Shown here: piece by piece, positions 1 through 7,012 of the stretch
Numbering within the stretch: the first letter of the stretch is position 1
Layout: each line of letters starts with the position of its first letter
Notes under the pieces: model-generated
Told to the model about the DNA's origin: nothing
Databases searched by the model: none
What the model saw: the letters and a program-made list of their open reading frames with translations, nothing else
DNA from: Egerieenecus sp048201975
Lineage (GTDB): Bacteria; Bacillota; Clostridia; Christensenellales; Aristaeellaceae
Assembly: GCA_048201975.1 (NCBI GenBank)
Contig: DBFBGQ010000128.1
Location: 1-15,972 of the forward strand
Direction: 5' to 3'
Length of the DNA: 15,972 nucleotides
Translations under genes and position numbers: made by a program

Positions 1-24
1 GGATGAAAATGTGCATAAATCATG

Positions 25-53
25 TTGAAAAATGTCACATGCCTCGATACAAT
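25..53 (+). promoter_or_regulatory. Predicted sigma-A-type promoter of the sugar operon
   Basis: A -35 box TTGAAA (25-30) and a -10 box TACAAT (48-53) are separated by exactly 17 bp. They lie about 50 bp upstream of the chosen kinase start at 102. This supports that start over an in-frame ATG at position 3, which would put the promoter inside the coding region. No operator was recognised with confidence, and no regulator gene for the operon is inside the window. Confidence 0.65.
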
Positions 54-101
54 AGAGCCAACAAGCAAGCGAGAGAAAACGACGAAAGGTTGGGACGGCA
101 A

Positions 102-1037
102 ATGGCGAAGTCGATCCTCGTGTTCGGAAGTTTTGTGGCCGATCTGACGGGGCGAAGCGAGAAATTCCCGGTGCCCGGGGAAACGGTGCTGGGGAGCTCC
201 TTTGTGCTTGGCCCCGGCGGGAAGGGATCCAACCAGGCGGTGGCGGCCCACCGGGCGGGCGCAAACATGCGGTTTATTTCGAAGCTGGGCACGGACGCCT
301 TTGGCAGCGTGGCCAAAGCGTTTTATGAGGCGGAGGGCATGGACACCCGGTATCTGCTGGAGGACAAGGAGCATGCTACCGGCGCGGCCCTGATCATGGT
401 CAACGAAAAAACCGGGCAGAACATGATCATGGTGATTATCGGCGCCTGCGGATGCATCACCCGGGAGGACGTGGAGGCGTGCCGGGAATCCATTGCGGGC
501 GCGGACTACTTGCTGGTGCAGCTGGAGATCAACCTGGACGCGCTTTCCTGGGTTATTGAGATCGCCCACGAGAGCGGCACCAAGGTGATCCTCAACCCTG
601 CCCCGGCCCAAGCATTGCCCGACGAGCTGCTGGCGAAGGTATACGCCGTGACCCCCAACGAGACGGAGGCGTTCACCTTGACGGGGGTGGAGGTGACCAG
701 CCAGGCTACGGCCCGCCAGGCGGCGGAGGCGTTCCTTCGCAAGGGTGTGCAGCAGGTGGTGATCACACTGGGCAGCCAGGGCGTGTACTGCACCGACGGG
801 GAGCGGGAAGCGACCTACCCCTGCATACCCGTCCAGGCGGTGGATACCACAGGCGCCGGGGATGCGTTCAACGGCGGCTTCGTCACAGCGCTGGCCCGGG
901 GCTGGGATCTTTTCCAGGCCGCGAAATACGGCAACTGCGCCGGAGCGCTCTCCGTTACCCGGAAGGGCACGGCGCCGGCCATGCCATACCAGGCGGAAAT
1001 TGAGGAACTGTTTGCAAAAACTTATGGACAGGAATAA
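102..1037 (+). CDS. PfkB-family sugar kinase (ribokinase / deoxyribokinase type)
   Basis: Cytoplasmic ATP-dependent carbohydrate kinase of 311 aa, the usual ribokinase length. The N-terminal pocket reads GSFVAD (residues 9-14), followed by the PfkB signature GGKGSNQA (39-46), the NPAPA and TPNETEA segments typical of ribokinases, and DTTGAGDAFNGG with catalytic Asp254. The ATG at 102 was chosen because an AAAGG-type ribosome binding site lies just upstream and the residues before it match no family member. Two positions differ from E. coli ribokinase: Val12 stands where that enzyme has Asn14 of its ribose pocket, and the usual GANG-type segment reads IGACG. It is the first gene of the operon, 32 bp before the ABC ATPase. 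Next to DeoC and a mutarotase, a deoxyribokinase or related pentose kinase role is plausible, but the substrate cannot be fixed from sequence. Confidence 0.9.
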   Translation: MAKSILVFGSFVADLTGRSEKFPVPGETVLGSSFVLGPGGKGSNQAVAAHRAGANMRFISKLGTDAFGSVAKAFYEAEGMDTRYLLEDKEHATGAALIMVNEKTGQNMIMVIIGACGCITREDVEACRESIAGADYLLVQLEINLDALSWVIEIAHESGTKVILNPAPAQALPDELLAKVYAVTPNETEAFTLTGVEVTSQATARQAAEAFLRKGVQQVVITLGSQGVYCTDGEREATYPCIPVQAVDTTGAGDAFNGGFVTALARGWDLFQAAKYGNCAGALSVTRKGTAPAMPYQAEIEELFAKTYGQE

Positions 1038-1069
1038 GGCGCTTTGACCGCCTGGGAGGAGGTCGTCCT

Positions 1070-2089
1070 ATGGGTGAGATTCAACTGGTGAACCTGCGCA
1101 AGGACTACGGCAAAGAAAATGTGATTCCCGACCTGAACCTGAAGATTGAGGACGGCAGCTTCACCGTGCTGGTGGGCCCCTCCGGCTGCGGCAAATCCAC
1201 CACCCTGCGGATGATTGCGGGGCTGGAAAAGCCCACCGGCGGTCAGATTCTCATCGACGGGGTGGACGTGGCGAACATGGCTCCAGGCAAGCGCGACCTG
1301 GCCATGGTCTTCCAAAACTATGCGCTGTATCCCACCATGACAGTGCGCAAAAACATTGAGTTTGGCTTGGTGAACAAGAAGGTCCCCAAGGAAAAGCGGG
1401 ACAGGCTGATTGCGGAGGTCAGCGAAATTGTGGGGCTTACCCCGTACTTGGACCGCAAGCCCTCCAACCTGTCCGGCGGACAGCGCCAGCGCGTGGCCCT
1501 GGCGCGGGCCATGGTGAAGGAGCCCAAGGTGTTCCTGATGGACGAGCCCCTTTCCAACCTGGACGCCAAGCTGCGGGCTTCCATGCGCGTGGAGCTGATC
1601 GAACTGCACCGGCGGCTGAAAACGACCTTTATCTATGTGACCCACGACCAGACGGAGGCCATGTCCATGGGCGATGTGATCGTGCTCATGGACAAGGGCG
1701 TGATCATGCAGCGCTCCACGCCCAAGGACATGTATCACAACCCGGAGAACGTCTTTGCCGCGCAGTTTATCGGCACCCCGCCCATGAACGTGGTCAGTGG
1801 GCTGGCTCCTGAGGTAAAGGTGGGCTTCCGGCCGGAGCGCGTCTCCTTCCAGAACCATGGCGCCGCCCTGCGGATCAAAGGCGAGATCATCACCAAGGAG
1901 CAGCTGGGCGCGGAGCTGAACTATTCGGTGCACACCGCGCTGGGGAAAATCATGGTCAAGACGGAGGAGGAAGAGGAGCTGGGCCCCTGCAAGCTCTATG
2001 TGAAGCCGGAGCACCTGTTCGCCTTTGACAAAAACGACAAGCGCATCCCCATGACGGACGAGCTGATTGCACAGATTTCCAAGGCGTGA
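1070..2089 (+). CDS. Sugar ABC transporter ATP-binding protein (MalK/UgpC/MsmK type)
   Basis: ATPase subunit of a CUT1-type carbohydrate importer, acting at the inner face of the membrane. Visible motifs in order: Walker A GPSGCGKST (residues 36-44), Q-loop in VFQNYALYP, signature LSGGQRQR (from 134), Walker B VFLMDEP (154-160, catalytic Glu159), D-loop SNLDAKLR and H-loop His192 in THDQTEAM. After about residue 235 comes a TOBE/OB-like region, with GFRPE, of the kind used for regulation or shared-ATPase docking in MalK. At 339 aa it is slightly shorter than most MalK-type proteins (roughly 360-375), the difference lying in the C-terminal region. A GGGAGGAGG ribosome binding site sits 7 nt upstream of the ATG. 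The two permease genes follow directly. Confidence 0.95.
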   Translation: MGEIQLVNLRKDYGKENVIPDLNLKIEDGSFTVLVGPSGCGKSTTLRMIAGLEKPTGGQILIDGVDVANMAPGKRDLAMVFQNYALYPTMTVRKNIEFGLVNKKVPKEKRDRLIAEVSEIVGLTPYLDRKPSNLSGGQRQRVALARAMVKEPKVFLMDEPLSNLDAKLRASMRVELIELHRRLKTTFIYVTHDQTEAMSMGDVIVLMDKGVIMQRSTPKDMYHNPENVFAAQFIGTPPMNVVSGLAPEVKVGFRPERVSFQNHGAALRIKGEIITKEQLGAELNYSVHTALGKIMVKTEEEEELGPCKLYVKPEHLFAFDKNDKRIPMTDELIAQISKA

Positions 2090-2103
2090 CGGGAGGAGTA
2101 CAT

Positions 2104-3033
2104 ATGACAAACATGCCCGGGGCCGTTTCCAACGCCAGGCGCAAGGAAAAGCTGTACACCCTGCTGCGCTATCTGAAGGGATACGCGCTGATTGCGCCGG
2201 CCATTATCCTGCTGGGATACTTTACGATTTATCCGATTTTCTGGCAGATTCAATCCTCGCTGTATGACGGCAGCCTGCTGAGCAAAAAGCGGAACTTTGT
2301 GGGGCTGGGCAACTTTGAACAGCTGCTGGCCAACCCTGAGTTTGGGCAGACGGTGGGCAACACGCTGTTTTACACCATCGGCGTGGTGGCCATCACCATG
2401 GTGCTGTCCACCCTGGCGGCGGTGTGGCTGAACAACCAGCGTCAGAAGCGGATGAACAGCCTGACACTGGCGGCCATCTTCACCCCGCACATCATTTCCC
2501 TGGTGTCGGTGACCACCATATTCCTGTGGCTGTTCGACCCGCAGATCGGCGCGTTGAATTCCCTGATCAAGGCGCTGGGATTTTCACCCTGTCCTTTCCT
2601 GGCCAGCTCCAAAACGGCCATGTTCTCCCTGGTGCTGATGATGGTGTGGAAGGGCACCGGCTATTACACGCTGCTGACCGTGGCGGCGCTCCAGGGCGTG
2701 CCCAAGGAGATCTACGAGGCCGCGGCCATTGACAACACGCCTGGGTGGCGGGTGTTTTTCAAGATTACCTTACCCATGATCTCGCCCACGCTGTTCTTCT
2801 CCACCATTGTGGCCACCATCAACTCCTTCCAGGTGTTTGAGCCGGTGAACCTGATGACGCTGGGCGGCCCGGCGAACTCCACCAATACCCTGGTGTACCA
2901 GATCTACTCCGATGCCTTCAAGTATCTGAAGCTGGGCACCGCTTCTGCCGAAGGCGTGGTGCTGCTGGCCTTTGTGCTGGTGCTGACCGTGGTCTACTTT
3001 GCCTTCCTGGGCAAGAAGGTCCACTACCAATGA
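2104..3033 (+). CDS. Sugar ABC transporter permease 1 (MalF/UgpA type)
   Basis: Integral membrane subunit of 309 aa with about six hydrophobic spans. The first (around LIAPAIILLGYFTIYPIF) matches the start of MalF/UgpA-type permeases. The cytoplasmic coupling (EAA) loop is visible in EIYEAAAIDNTPGWRVFFKITLPM, where it would dock onto the ATPase. The ATG at 2104 is preferred over an in-frame ATG at 2086 because GGGAGGAG ends 5 nt before it. The gene is 14 bp after the ATPase stop. Together with the next gene it should form the heterodimeric channel for the substrate delivered by the binding protein. Confidence 0.93.
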   Translation: MTNMPGAVSNARRKEKLYTLLRYLKGYALIAPAIILLGYFTIYPIFWQIQSSLYDGSLLSKKRNFVGLGNFEQLLANPEFGQTVGNTLFYTIGVVAITMVLSTLAAVWLNNQRQKRMNSLTLAAIFTPHIISLVSVTTIFLWLFDPQIGALNSLIKALGFSPCPFLASSKTAMFSLVLMMVWKGTGYYTLLTVAALQGVPKEIYEAAAIDNTPGWRVFFKITLPMISPTLFFSTIVATINSFQVFEPVNLMTLGGPANSTNTLVYQIYSDAFKYLKLGTASAEGVVLLAFVLVLTVVYFAFLGKKVHYQ

Positions 3034-3047
3034 GCGGAGGTGTAGGT

Positions 3048-3890
3048 ATGGAAAACAAAGGCGCGCCCATGGCGCTGCAAAAGGCTCGTGGAACCGTCAG
3101 CATACTTTGCAAGGTGCTCATTATCTGCATTGTGGCCTACCCCTTCGCGTGGATGGTGCTGACGGCCTTCAAACCCCTGAAGGAATCCACCATATCCACG
3201 GCGCTGCTGCCGCAGGTGTGGACCATGGAGGGCATCTACGCCTGCCTGGAGCAGCTGGATGTGTTCCACTTTATGAAGAACTCGCTGGTGGTCAGCTTTT
3301 CGGTGCTGATCCTCCAGTACCTGGTGATCATCCCCGCCGCGTATGCCTTCGCCCGGGTGAAGTTCCCCGGCCGCGGGCTGCTCTTCGGGGTGGTGCTGTT
3401 GGGCTTCATGATTCCCCAGCAGGTCACCTTCGTGCCGGTGTATCTGATCTTTTCCCAGGCCAAGCTGCTGCAAAGCTATTGGCCGCAGATTCTGCCCTTT
3501 GTGGCCAACGCTTTCGGCATCTTCCTGCTTCGGCAGTACTTCATGCAGATTCCCGAGGAGATCATTGAATCCGCGCGGATGGACAACGCCTCCGAGCTGA
3601 AGATCATCCTGCGGATCATGATCCCCATGAGCAAAACGGCGCTGTTCACCATCGGCCTGCTGAGCTTTATCTCCTCGTGGAACAGCTATTTCTGGCCGCT
3701 GATCATGACCACAAAGAACACCTACCGTCCCCTGGCCGTGGGCGTGGCGATGCTGCGCAGCGTGGACGCGGGCATCGAGTGGAACAAGCTGATGGCAGGC
3801 AATCTGTTCCTGGCGGGCCCCATCCTGATCGCGTACTTCTTTGCCAGCAAGCAGATTCGCAAGGCGTTTGTGTACAGCGGCATCAAATAA
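3048..3890 (+). CDS. Sugar ABC transporter permease 2 (MalG/UgpE type)
   Basis: Second membrane subunit, 280 aa, with a first span starting near residue 17 and about six spans in total. The EAA coupling motif reads EIIESARMDNASELKIILRIMIP, and the C-terminal segment ending KQIRKAFVYSGIK is the usual close of MalG/UgpE-type permeases. An ATG at 3030 overlaps the stop of the preceding gene, but GCGGAGG sits 7 nt before the ATG at 3048, so 3048 is preferred. It pairs with the upstream permease and its ATPase. A GC-rich hairpin follows before the binding-protein gene. Confidence 0.93.
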   Translation: MENKGAPMALQKARGTVSILCKVLIICIVAYPFAWMVLTAFKPLKESTISTALLPQVWTMEGIYACLEQLDVFHFMKNSLVVSFSVLILQYLVIIPAAYAFARVKFPGRGLLFGVVLLGFMIPQQVTFVPVYLIFSQAKLLQSYWPQILPFVANAFGIFLLRQYFMQIPEEIIESARMDNASELKIILRIMIPMSKTALFTIGLLSFISSWNSYFWPLIMTTKNTYRPLAVGVAMLRSVDAGIEWNKLMAGNLFLAGPILIAYFFASKQIRKAFVYSGIK

Positions 3891-3901
3891 GTATTTTGGG
3901 G

Positions 3902-3924
3902 TGCAGCCGGCGGCTGCCGGCGCA
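3902..3924 (+). promoter_or_regulatory. GC-rich hairpin between permease and binding-protein genes
   Basis: GCCGGC (3906-3911) and GCCGGC (3916-3921) form a 6-bp stem around GGCT, extended outward by TGC/GCA with one bulged A. No U-run follows, so it is not a canonical terminator. Hairpins here in importer operons can act as mRNA processing or stability elements that raise binding-protein output. That role is inferred. Confidence 0.4.
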
Positions 3925-3955
3925 TTCTGAAAAATAAGAAAAGGAGGATCCCCAA

Positions 3956-5209
3956 ATGAAGAAGCTCGTTTCCCTGGTTCTCTCCCTGTGCCTGGTTCTG
4001 AGCATGGGCGTCTTTACGGCCGCTTCTGCCGAACCCACCGAGATCGTGTTCTGGACGGCGCTGTCCGGGAATTACGATGAGGCCATCCAGAAGATCTGCG
4101 ACGACTTCAACGCTTCCCAGGATCAGTGGAAGGTGGTTGCCGAATATCAGGGCAACTACTACGACATCGCCGCGAAGCTGCAGGCCGCGCTGCTGGACGG
4201 CTCAGAGCCCGACATCGTGCAGATGGAGTGCTCCCGCACGCCCCTGTTCTCCAACTATGGTTCCTTTGAGGAGCTGACGGACGTGATGGCCAGCGTGGGC
4301 CTGGACGCCAAGGAGTACTTCTATGAAGGCTTCATGGTGGACTGCGACTGGGGCGAGGGCCTCTATGCGCTGCCCTTCAACCGTTCCACTCCCATGTTCT
4401 ACTACAACAAGACGCTGTTTGAGGAAGAGGGCCTGGAAGTGCCCACCACCTGGGAGGAGCTGCACGAGACCGCCAAGAAGCTCTCCATCCCCGATACCCG
4501 CTGGGGCTTCGAAGTGCCCATTGACCAGTGGTTCTACTGCTGCTTTGTGAACCAGAGCGGCGGCTCCCTGATGAACGAGGATAACACGGTGCTGACCGTG
4601 AACAACGAAGCCGGCGCGGCCTCGCTGCACTGGATGCGCGAGATGATCGCCGACGGCTCCATGAAGGCCCCTCCAGGATCCGAGTACAACGGCTATGAGG
4701 CTGCCCGCAGCGACTTTGCCAAGGGCATCACCACCATGATCATTGTGTCCACCGGCGACTTGGGCACACTAACCAGCACCTGCGACTTTGAAGTGGGTAC
4801 GGCCTTCCTGCCCGGCAACCCGGATTACGGCGTGGTCACCGGCGGCGCCAACGTGTGCGTGCTGGCCGGCCATGACGACAAGATCCAGGGTGTGGCGGAA
4901 TTCCTCAAGTACCTGACCAGCGCCGAAGTGGCGGGTCAGTGGTCCGTGAGCACCGGCTATGTGCCCACCAGCGAGGCTGCCGCCAACAGCGAAGTGTACA
5001 AGAAGTTCCTGGAGGAACATCCCGCGGGCGCTACCGCTCTGGCGCAGATGGAGTATGCCGGCAACCAGCCCGTGATCCCGGAATGGTCTGAGATTGGCGC
5101 GGAGATCATCACCTCTGAAATGCAGAAGTGCATCGAGGATGAGGCGTATACCCCTGAGATGGCTACGCAGAGCATGGTGGACCAGGTGGCCACCCTGCTG
5201 GGCAACTGA
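3956..5209 (+). CDS. Extracellular sugar-binding protein of the ABC importer
   Basis: Solute-binding protein of 417 aa (family 1 type, as for MalE/UgpB), which captures the substrate outside the membrane and presents it to the two permeases. The mature start EIVFWTALSGNYDEAIQKI and the later segment LYALPFNRSTPMFYYNKTLF are typical of sugar-binding proteins. The signal peptide has a MKK start, a hydrophobic core and a likely signal peptidase I site ASA|E after residue 25. There is no lipobox: the only Cys in the region (Cys12) sits in the hydrophobic core with Leu before it. This is unusual for a monoderm, where these proteins are normally lipoproteins. AAAGGAGG precedes the ATG. Hairpins flank the gene on both sides, consistent with higher expression than its neighbours. 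Confidence 0.93.
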   Translation: MKKLVSLVLSLCLVLSMGVFTAASAEPTEIVFWTALSGNYDEAIQKICDDFNASQDQWKVVAEYQGNYYDIAAKLQAALLDGSEPDIVQMECSRTPLFSNYGSFEELTDVMASVGLDAKEYFYEGFMVDCDWGEGLYALPFNRSTPMFYYNKTLFEEEGLEVPTTWEELHETAKKLSIPDTRWGFEVPIDQWFYCCFVNQSGGSLMNEDNTVLTVNNEAGAASLHWMREMIADGSMKAPPGSEYNGYEAARSDFAKGITTMIIVSTGDLGTLTSTCDFEVGTAFLPGNPDYGVVTGGANVCVLAGHDDKIQGVAEFLKYLTSAEVAGQWSVSTGYVPTSEAAANSEVYKKFLEEHPAGATALAQMEYAGNQPVIPEWSEIGAEIITSEMQKCIEDEAYTPEMATQSMVDQVATLLGN

Positions 5210-5229
5210 TGGAACGCACGAAGACACGG

Positions 5230-5267
5230 GGCGGGAGCGGGCGCCGTTTTCGGGGCCCGCCCCCGCC
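5230..5267 (+). promoter_or_regulatory. Long GC-rich hairpin after the binding-protein gene
   Basis: A 13-bp stem with one mismatch is formed by 5230-5242 and 5255-5267. It begins 20 bp after the binding-protein stop and ends 30 bp before deoC. No T-run follows, so complete termination is unlikely. It probably stabilises the upstream message or reduces readthrough into the catabolic genes, by analogy with other importer operons. Confidence 0.5.
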
Positions 5268-5297
5268 TTCGGCTTGCAACGATAGGAGTGGATTTGC

Positions 5298-5969
5298 ATG
5301 GATCGCAAGGAGATTTTTCATCGGGTGGACCATACGCTGCTTTACCCTGTGACCACTTGGGAACAGATTCGCACGCTGTGCGACCAGGCGATTGCTTTCG
5401 AGGCCGCCTCCGTATGCATTCCCCCCTGCTATGTGAAGCAGGCGCATGCCTATGTGGCCGGCAAAATGCGGATCTGCACGGTGGTGGGTTTCCCCAACGG
5501 CAACTCCACCCCCGAATCGAAAGCATTTGAGGCTGCCGACGCGCTGAAGAACGGCGCGGAGGAAGTTGACATGGTGATCAACATCGGCATGCTCAAGGCC
5601 GGGGACACCCAGTATGTACTGGATGAGATACGGCTGCTGAAGCAGACCGTGGGGGACAAGATCCTGAAGGTCATCATCGAAACCTGCGACCTCACCGATG
5701 AAGAAAAGGTGACCATGTGCGATATCGTTACCCAGTCCGGGGCGGATTTCATCAAGACCTCCACGGGCTTCTCCAAGGCGGGGGCGACCTTCCACGATAT
5801 CGAGTTGTTCAAGCAGCACGTGGGTCCGAAGGTGCGCATCAAGGCTGCCGGAGGGATCACCTCCTTTGACGATGCCGAGAAGTTTATTCAGCTGGGGGCT
5901 GATCGCCTTGGCACCAGCCGGATCATCAAGCTGGCGCTGCAGGAAAAGGTGGAGGAAGGTAGCTACTGA
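5298..5969 (+). CDS. deoC: Deoxyribose-phosphate aldolase
   Basis: Class I aldolase, 223 aa, the full length of Gram-positive DeoC. It cleaves 2-deoxy-D-ribose 5-phosphate into acetaldehyde and glyceraldehyde 3-phosphate in the cytoplasm. The key residues are present: Asp91 in EVDMVINIG, Schiff-base Lys153 in FIKTSTGFS, and second catalytic Lys182 in VRIKAAGGI. The C-terminal Tyr of DeoC is also present (EEGSY). A TAGGAGTG ribosome binding site precedes the ATG at 5298. Its stop overlaps the start of the next gene (TGATG). In an operon with a PfkB kinase and an importer, this enzyme is the best clue to the imported sugar: its substrate would be made by the kinase from deoxyribose. Confidence 0.96.
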   Translation: MDRKEIFHRVDHTLLYPVTTWEQIRTLCDQAIAFEAASVCIPPCYVKQAHAYVAGKMRICTVVGFPNGNSTPESKAFEAADALKNGAEEVDMVINIGMLKAGDTQYVLDEIRLLKQTVGDKILKVIIETCDLTDEEKVTMCDIVTQSGADFIKTSTGFSKAGATFHDIELFKQHVGPKVRIKAAGGITSFDDAEKFIQLGADRLGTSRIIKLALQEKVEEGSY

Positions 5970-6532
5970 TGGCGGGATATGATTGCTGGACCCATGTGAC
6001 CACCCGTCATGGCCTGGCCGCGGACGAAGTGATTTCCGCGCTGCAGAAGACCATCCGGCGGGGGGACGCGGAATCCGCCGTGCGCTTTGGCTACGAGATG
6101 TATGTAACCAGCCAGGCGCTGGAGGATTATATGTGGCTGCGCCTGGCGGTGATCAGCGTGGAGGATGTGGGACCGGCCGTGCCGATGCTACCGGCGCTCA
6201 TTGCCGCGCTGGACGCGCAGCGCCGGCAGATGCCCTATGGCTCGGGGGACCGGATGCTGTTTGCCATCCACGCCATACGCACCCTGTGCGGCAGTGAAAA
6301 GACCCGCTCCAATGACCAATTGCTGAATCTGGTGATGAGGGAGTTTGCGCGCGGCGAGATCCCGGAGATTCCGGACGTGGCCCTGGACATGCACACGGCC
6401 AGGGGGCAGCGGATGGGCCGGGGGCTGCGGCACTTTCTCACGGAGGCCTCCCGGGTGCAGCCGTCCTGGACGGGCGAGGAACCAGACTACCTGGCGCAGC
6501 TGCTCAATACAGTGCCCCAGGAAAAGGAGTGA
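5969..6532 (+). CDS. Stand-alone RarA/MgsA C-terminal-domain-like protein, function unknown
   Basis: A 187-aa protein starting inside the deoC stop codon (TGATG), with GGAGGAAGG 9 nt upstream, so it is translationally coupled. It has no Walker A or B motif. Residues about 18-150 resemble the helical C-terminal half of the RarA/MgsA/WRNIP1 clamp-loader-like ATPases: a segment ISALQKTIRRGDAESAVRF, then LRLAVISVEDVGPAVPML (RarA has a similar RRLxxxASEDVG stretch), then a helix with SEKTRSNDQLL where RarA has a PKSN motif. RarA uses this part for tetramerisation in DNA repair; here only that scaffold remains. Setting in a sugar operon argues against DNA repair and for a structural or regulatory role. 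The resemblance is by eye and the function is not known. Confidence 0.75.
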   Translation: MAGYDCWTHVTTRHGLAADEVISALQKTIRRGDAESAVRFGYEMYVTSQALEDYMWLRLAVISVEDVGPAVPMLPALIAALDAQRRQMPYGSGDRMLFAIHAIRTLCGSEKTRSNDQLLNLVMREFARGEIPEIPDVALDMHTARGQRMGRGLRHFLTEASRVQPSWTGEEPDYLAQLLNTVPQEKE

Positions 6533-6538
6533 ATGAAT

Positions 6539-6976
6539 ATGCTCAGAGGAATTCCCAAGTGCCTGTCCCCGGAACTGCTGAAGGTATTGGCGGAGATGGG
6601 GCATGGGGACACGTTGATCATTGCGGACAGCTTTTATCCTGCCGCTTCCTCCGCACGGCACAGCATGCTGGTGCGGGCTGACGGGGTTAAGGCGACGGAA
6701 CTGATGGATGCCATTTTGCAGTTTTTCCCGCTGGACCGCTCCGTGGAACATCCGGTGCTGATCATGGACAAGCAGGAATGCGACAAGGATGTGCAGACGC
6801 CCATCTGGGACGCCTACCGGGAGATCGTATGCCGCCATGATCCCCGTGGAAACGACTGCATTGGGATGATTGATCGCTTTGACTTCTACAAGGAAGCGGA
6901 GCACGCCTACGCTGTGCTGGCCACTGGGGAGGACGCCCTTTACGGCTGCGCGATTTTGCAGAAAGGCACCCTGTAA
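6539..6976 (+). CDS. FucU/RbsD-family sugar mutarotase
   Basis: A 145-aa protein of the RbsD/FucU family, which interconverts anomers or pyranose and furanose forms of free sugars so the kinase receives its preferred form. It follows E. coli FucU closely: LSPELLKVLAEMGHGD with catalytic His22, the RADG segment, and C-terminal RFDFYKEAEHAYAVLATGE and LYGCAILQKG. The ATG at 6539 is preferred because AAAAGGAG lies 9 nt upstream and FucU proteins begin with ML at this point. An ATG at 6533, only 3 nt from that site, would add two residues. No fucI, fucK or fucA is in the window, so L-fucose use is not indicated. RbsD/FucU proteins also act on ribose, and a deoxyribose substrate is plausible here. 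Confidence 0.9.
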   Translation: MLRGIPKCLSPELLKVLAEMGHGDTLIIADSFYPAASSARHSMLVRADGVKATELMDAILQFFPLDRSVEHPVLIMDKQECDKDVQTPIWDAYREIVCRHDPRGNDCIGMIDRFDFYKEAEHAYAVLATGEDALYGCAILQKGTL

Positions 6977-7012
6977 CCATGTCCCCATAGCGGCGGAAAG
7001 GAGTCGGAAATC

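Noticed and set aside
3..101. N-terminal extension of the kinase from the ATG at position 3
   Set aside because: A good promoter (25-53) lies inside it, the extra 33 residues match nothing in the family, and a ribosome binding site supports the start at 102.
1022..2110. 362-codon open frame on the minus strand
   Set aside because: It is antisense to the ABC ATPase gene, with shadow composition rich in His and Gln and no domain.
6539..6976. Assigning an L-fucose pathway from the FucU-like gene
   Set aside because: No fucose isomerase, fuculokinase or fuculose-phosphate aldolase is present, while DeoC and a ribokinase-type kinase are.
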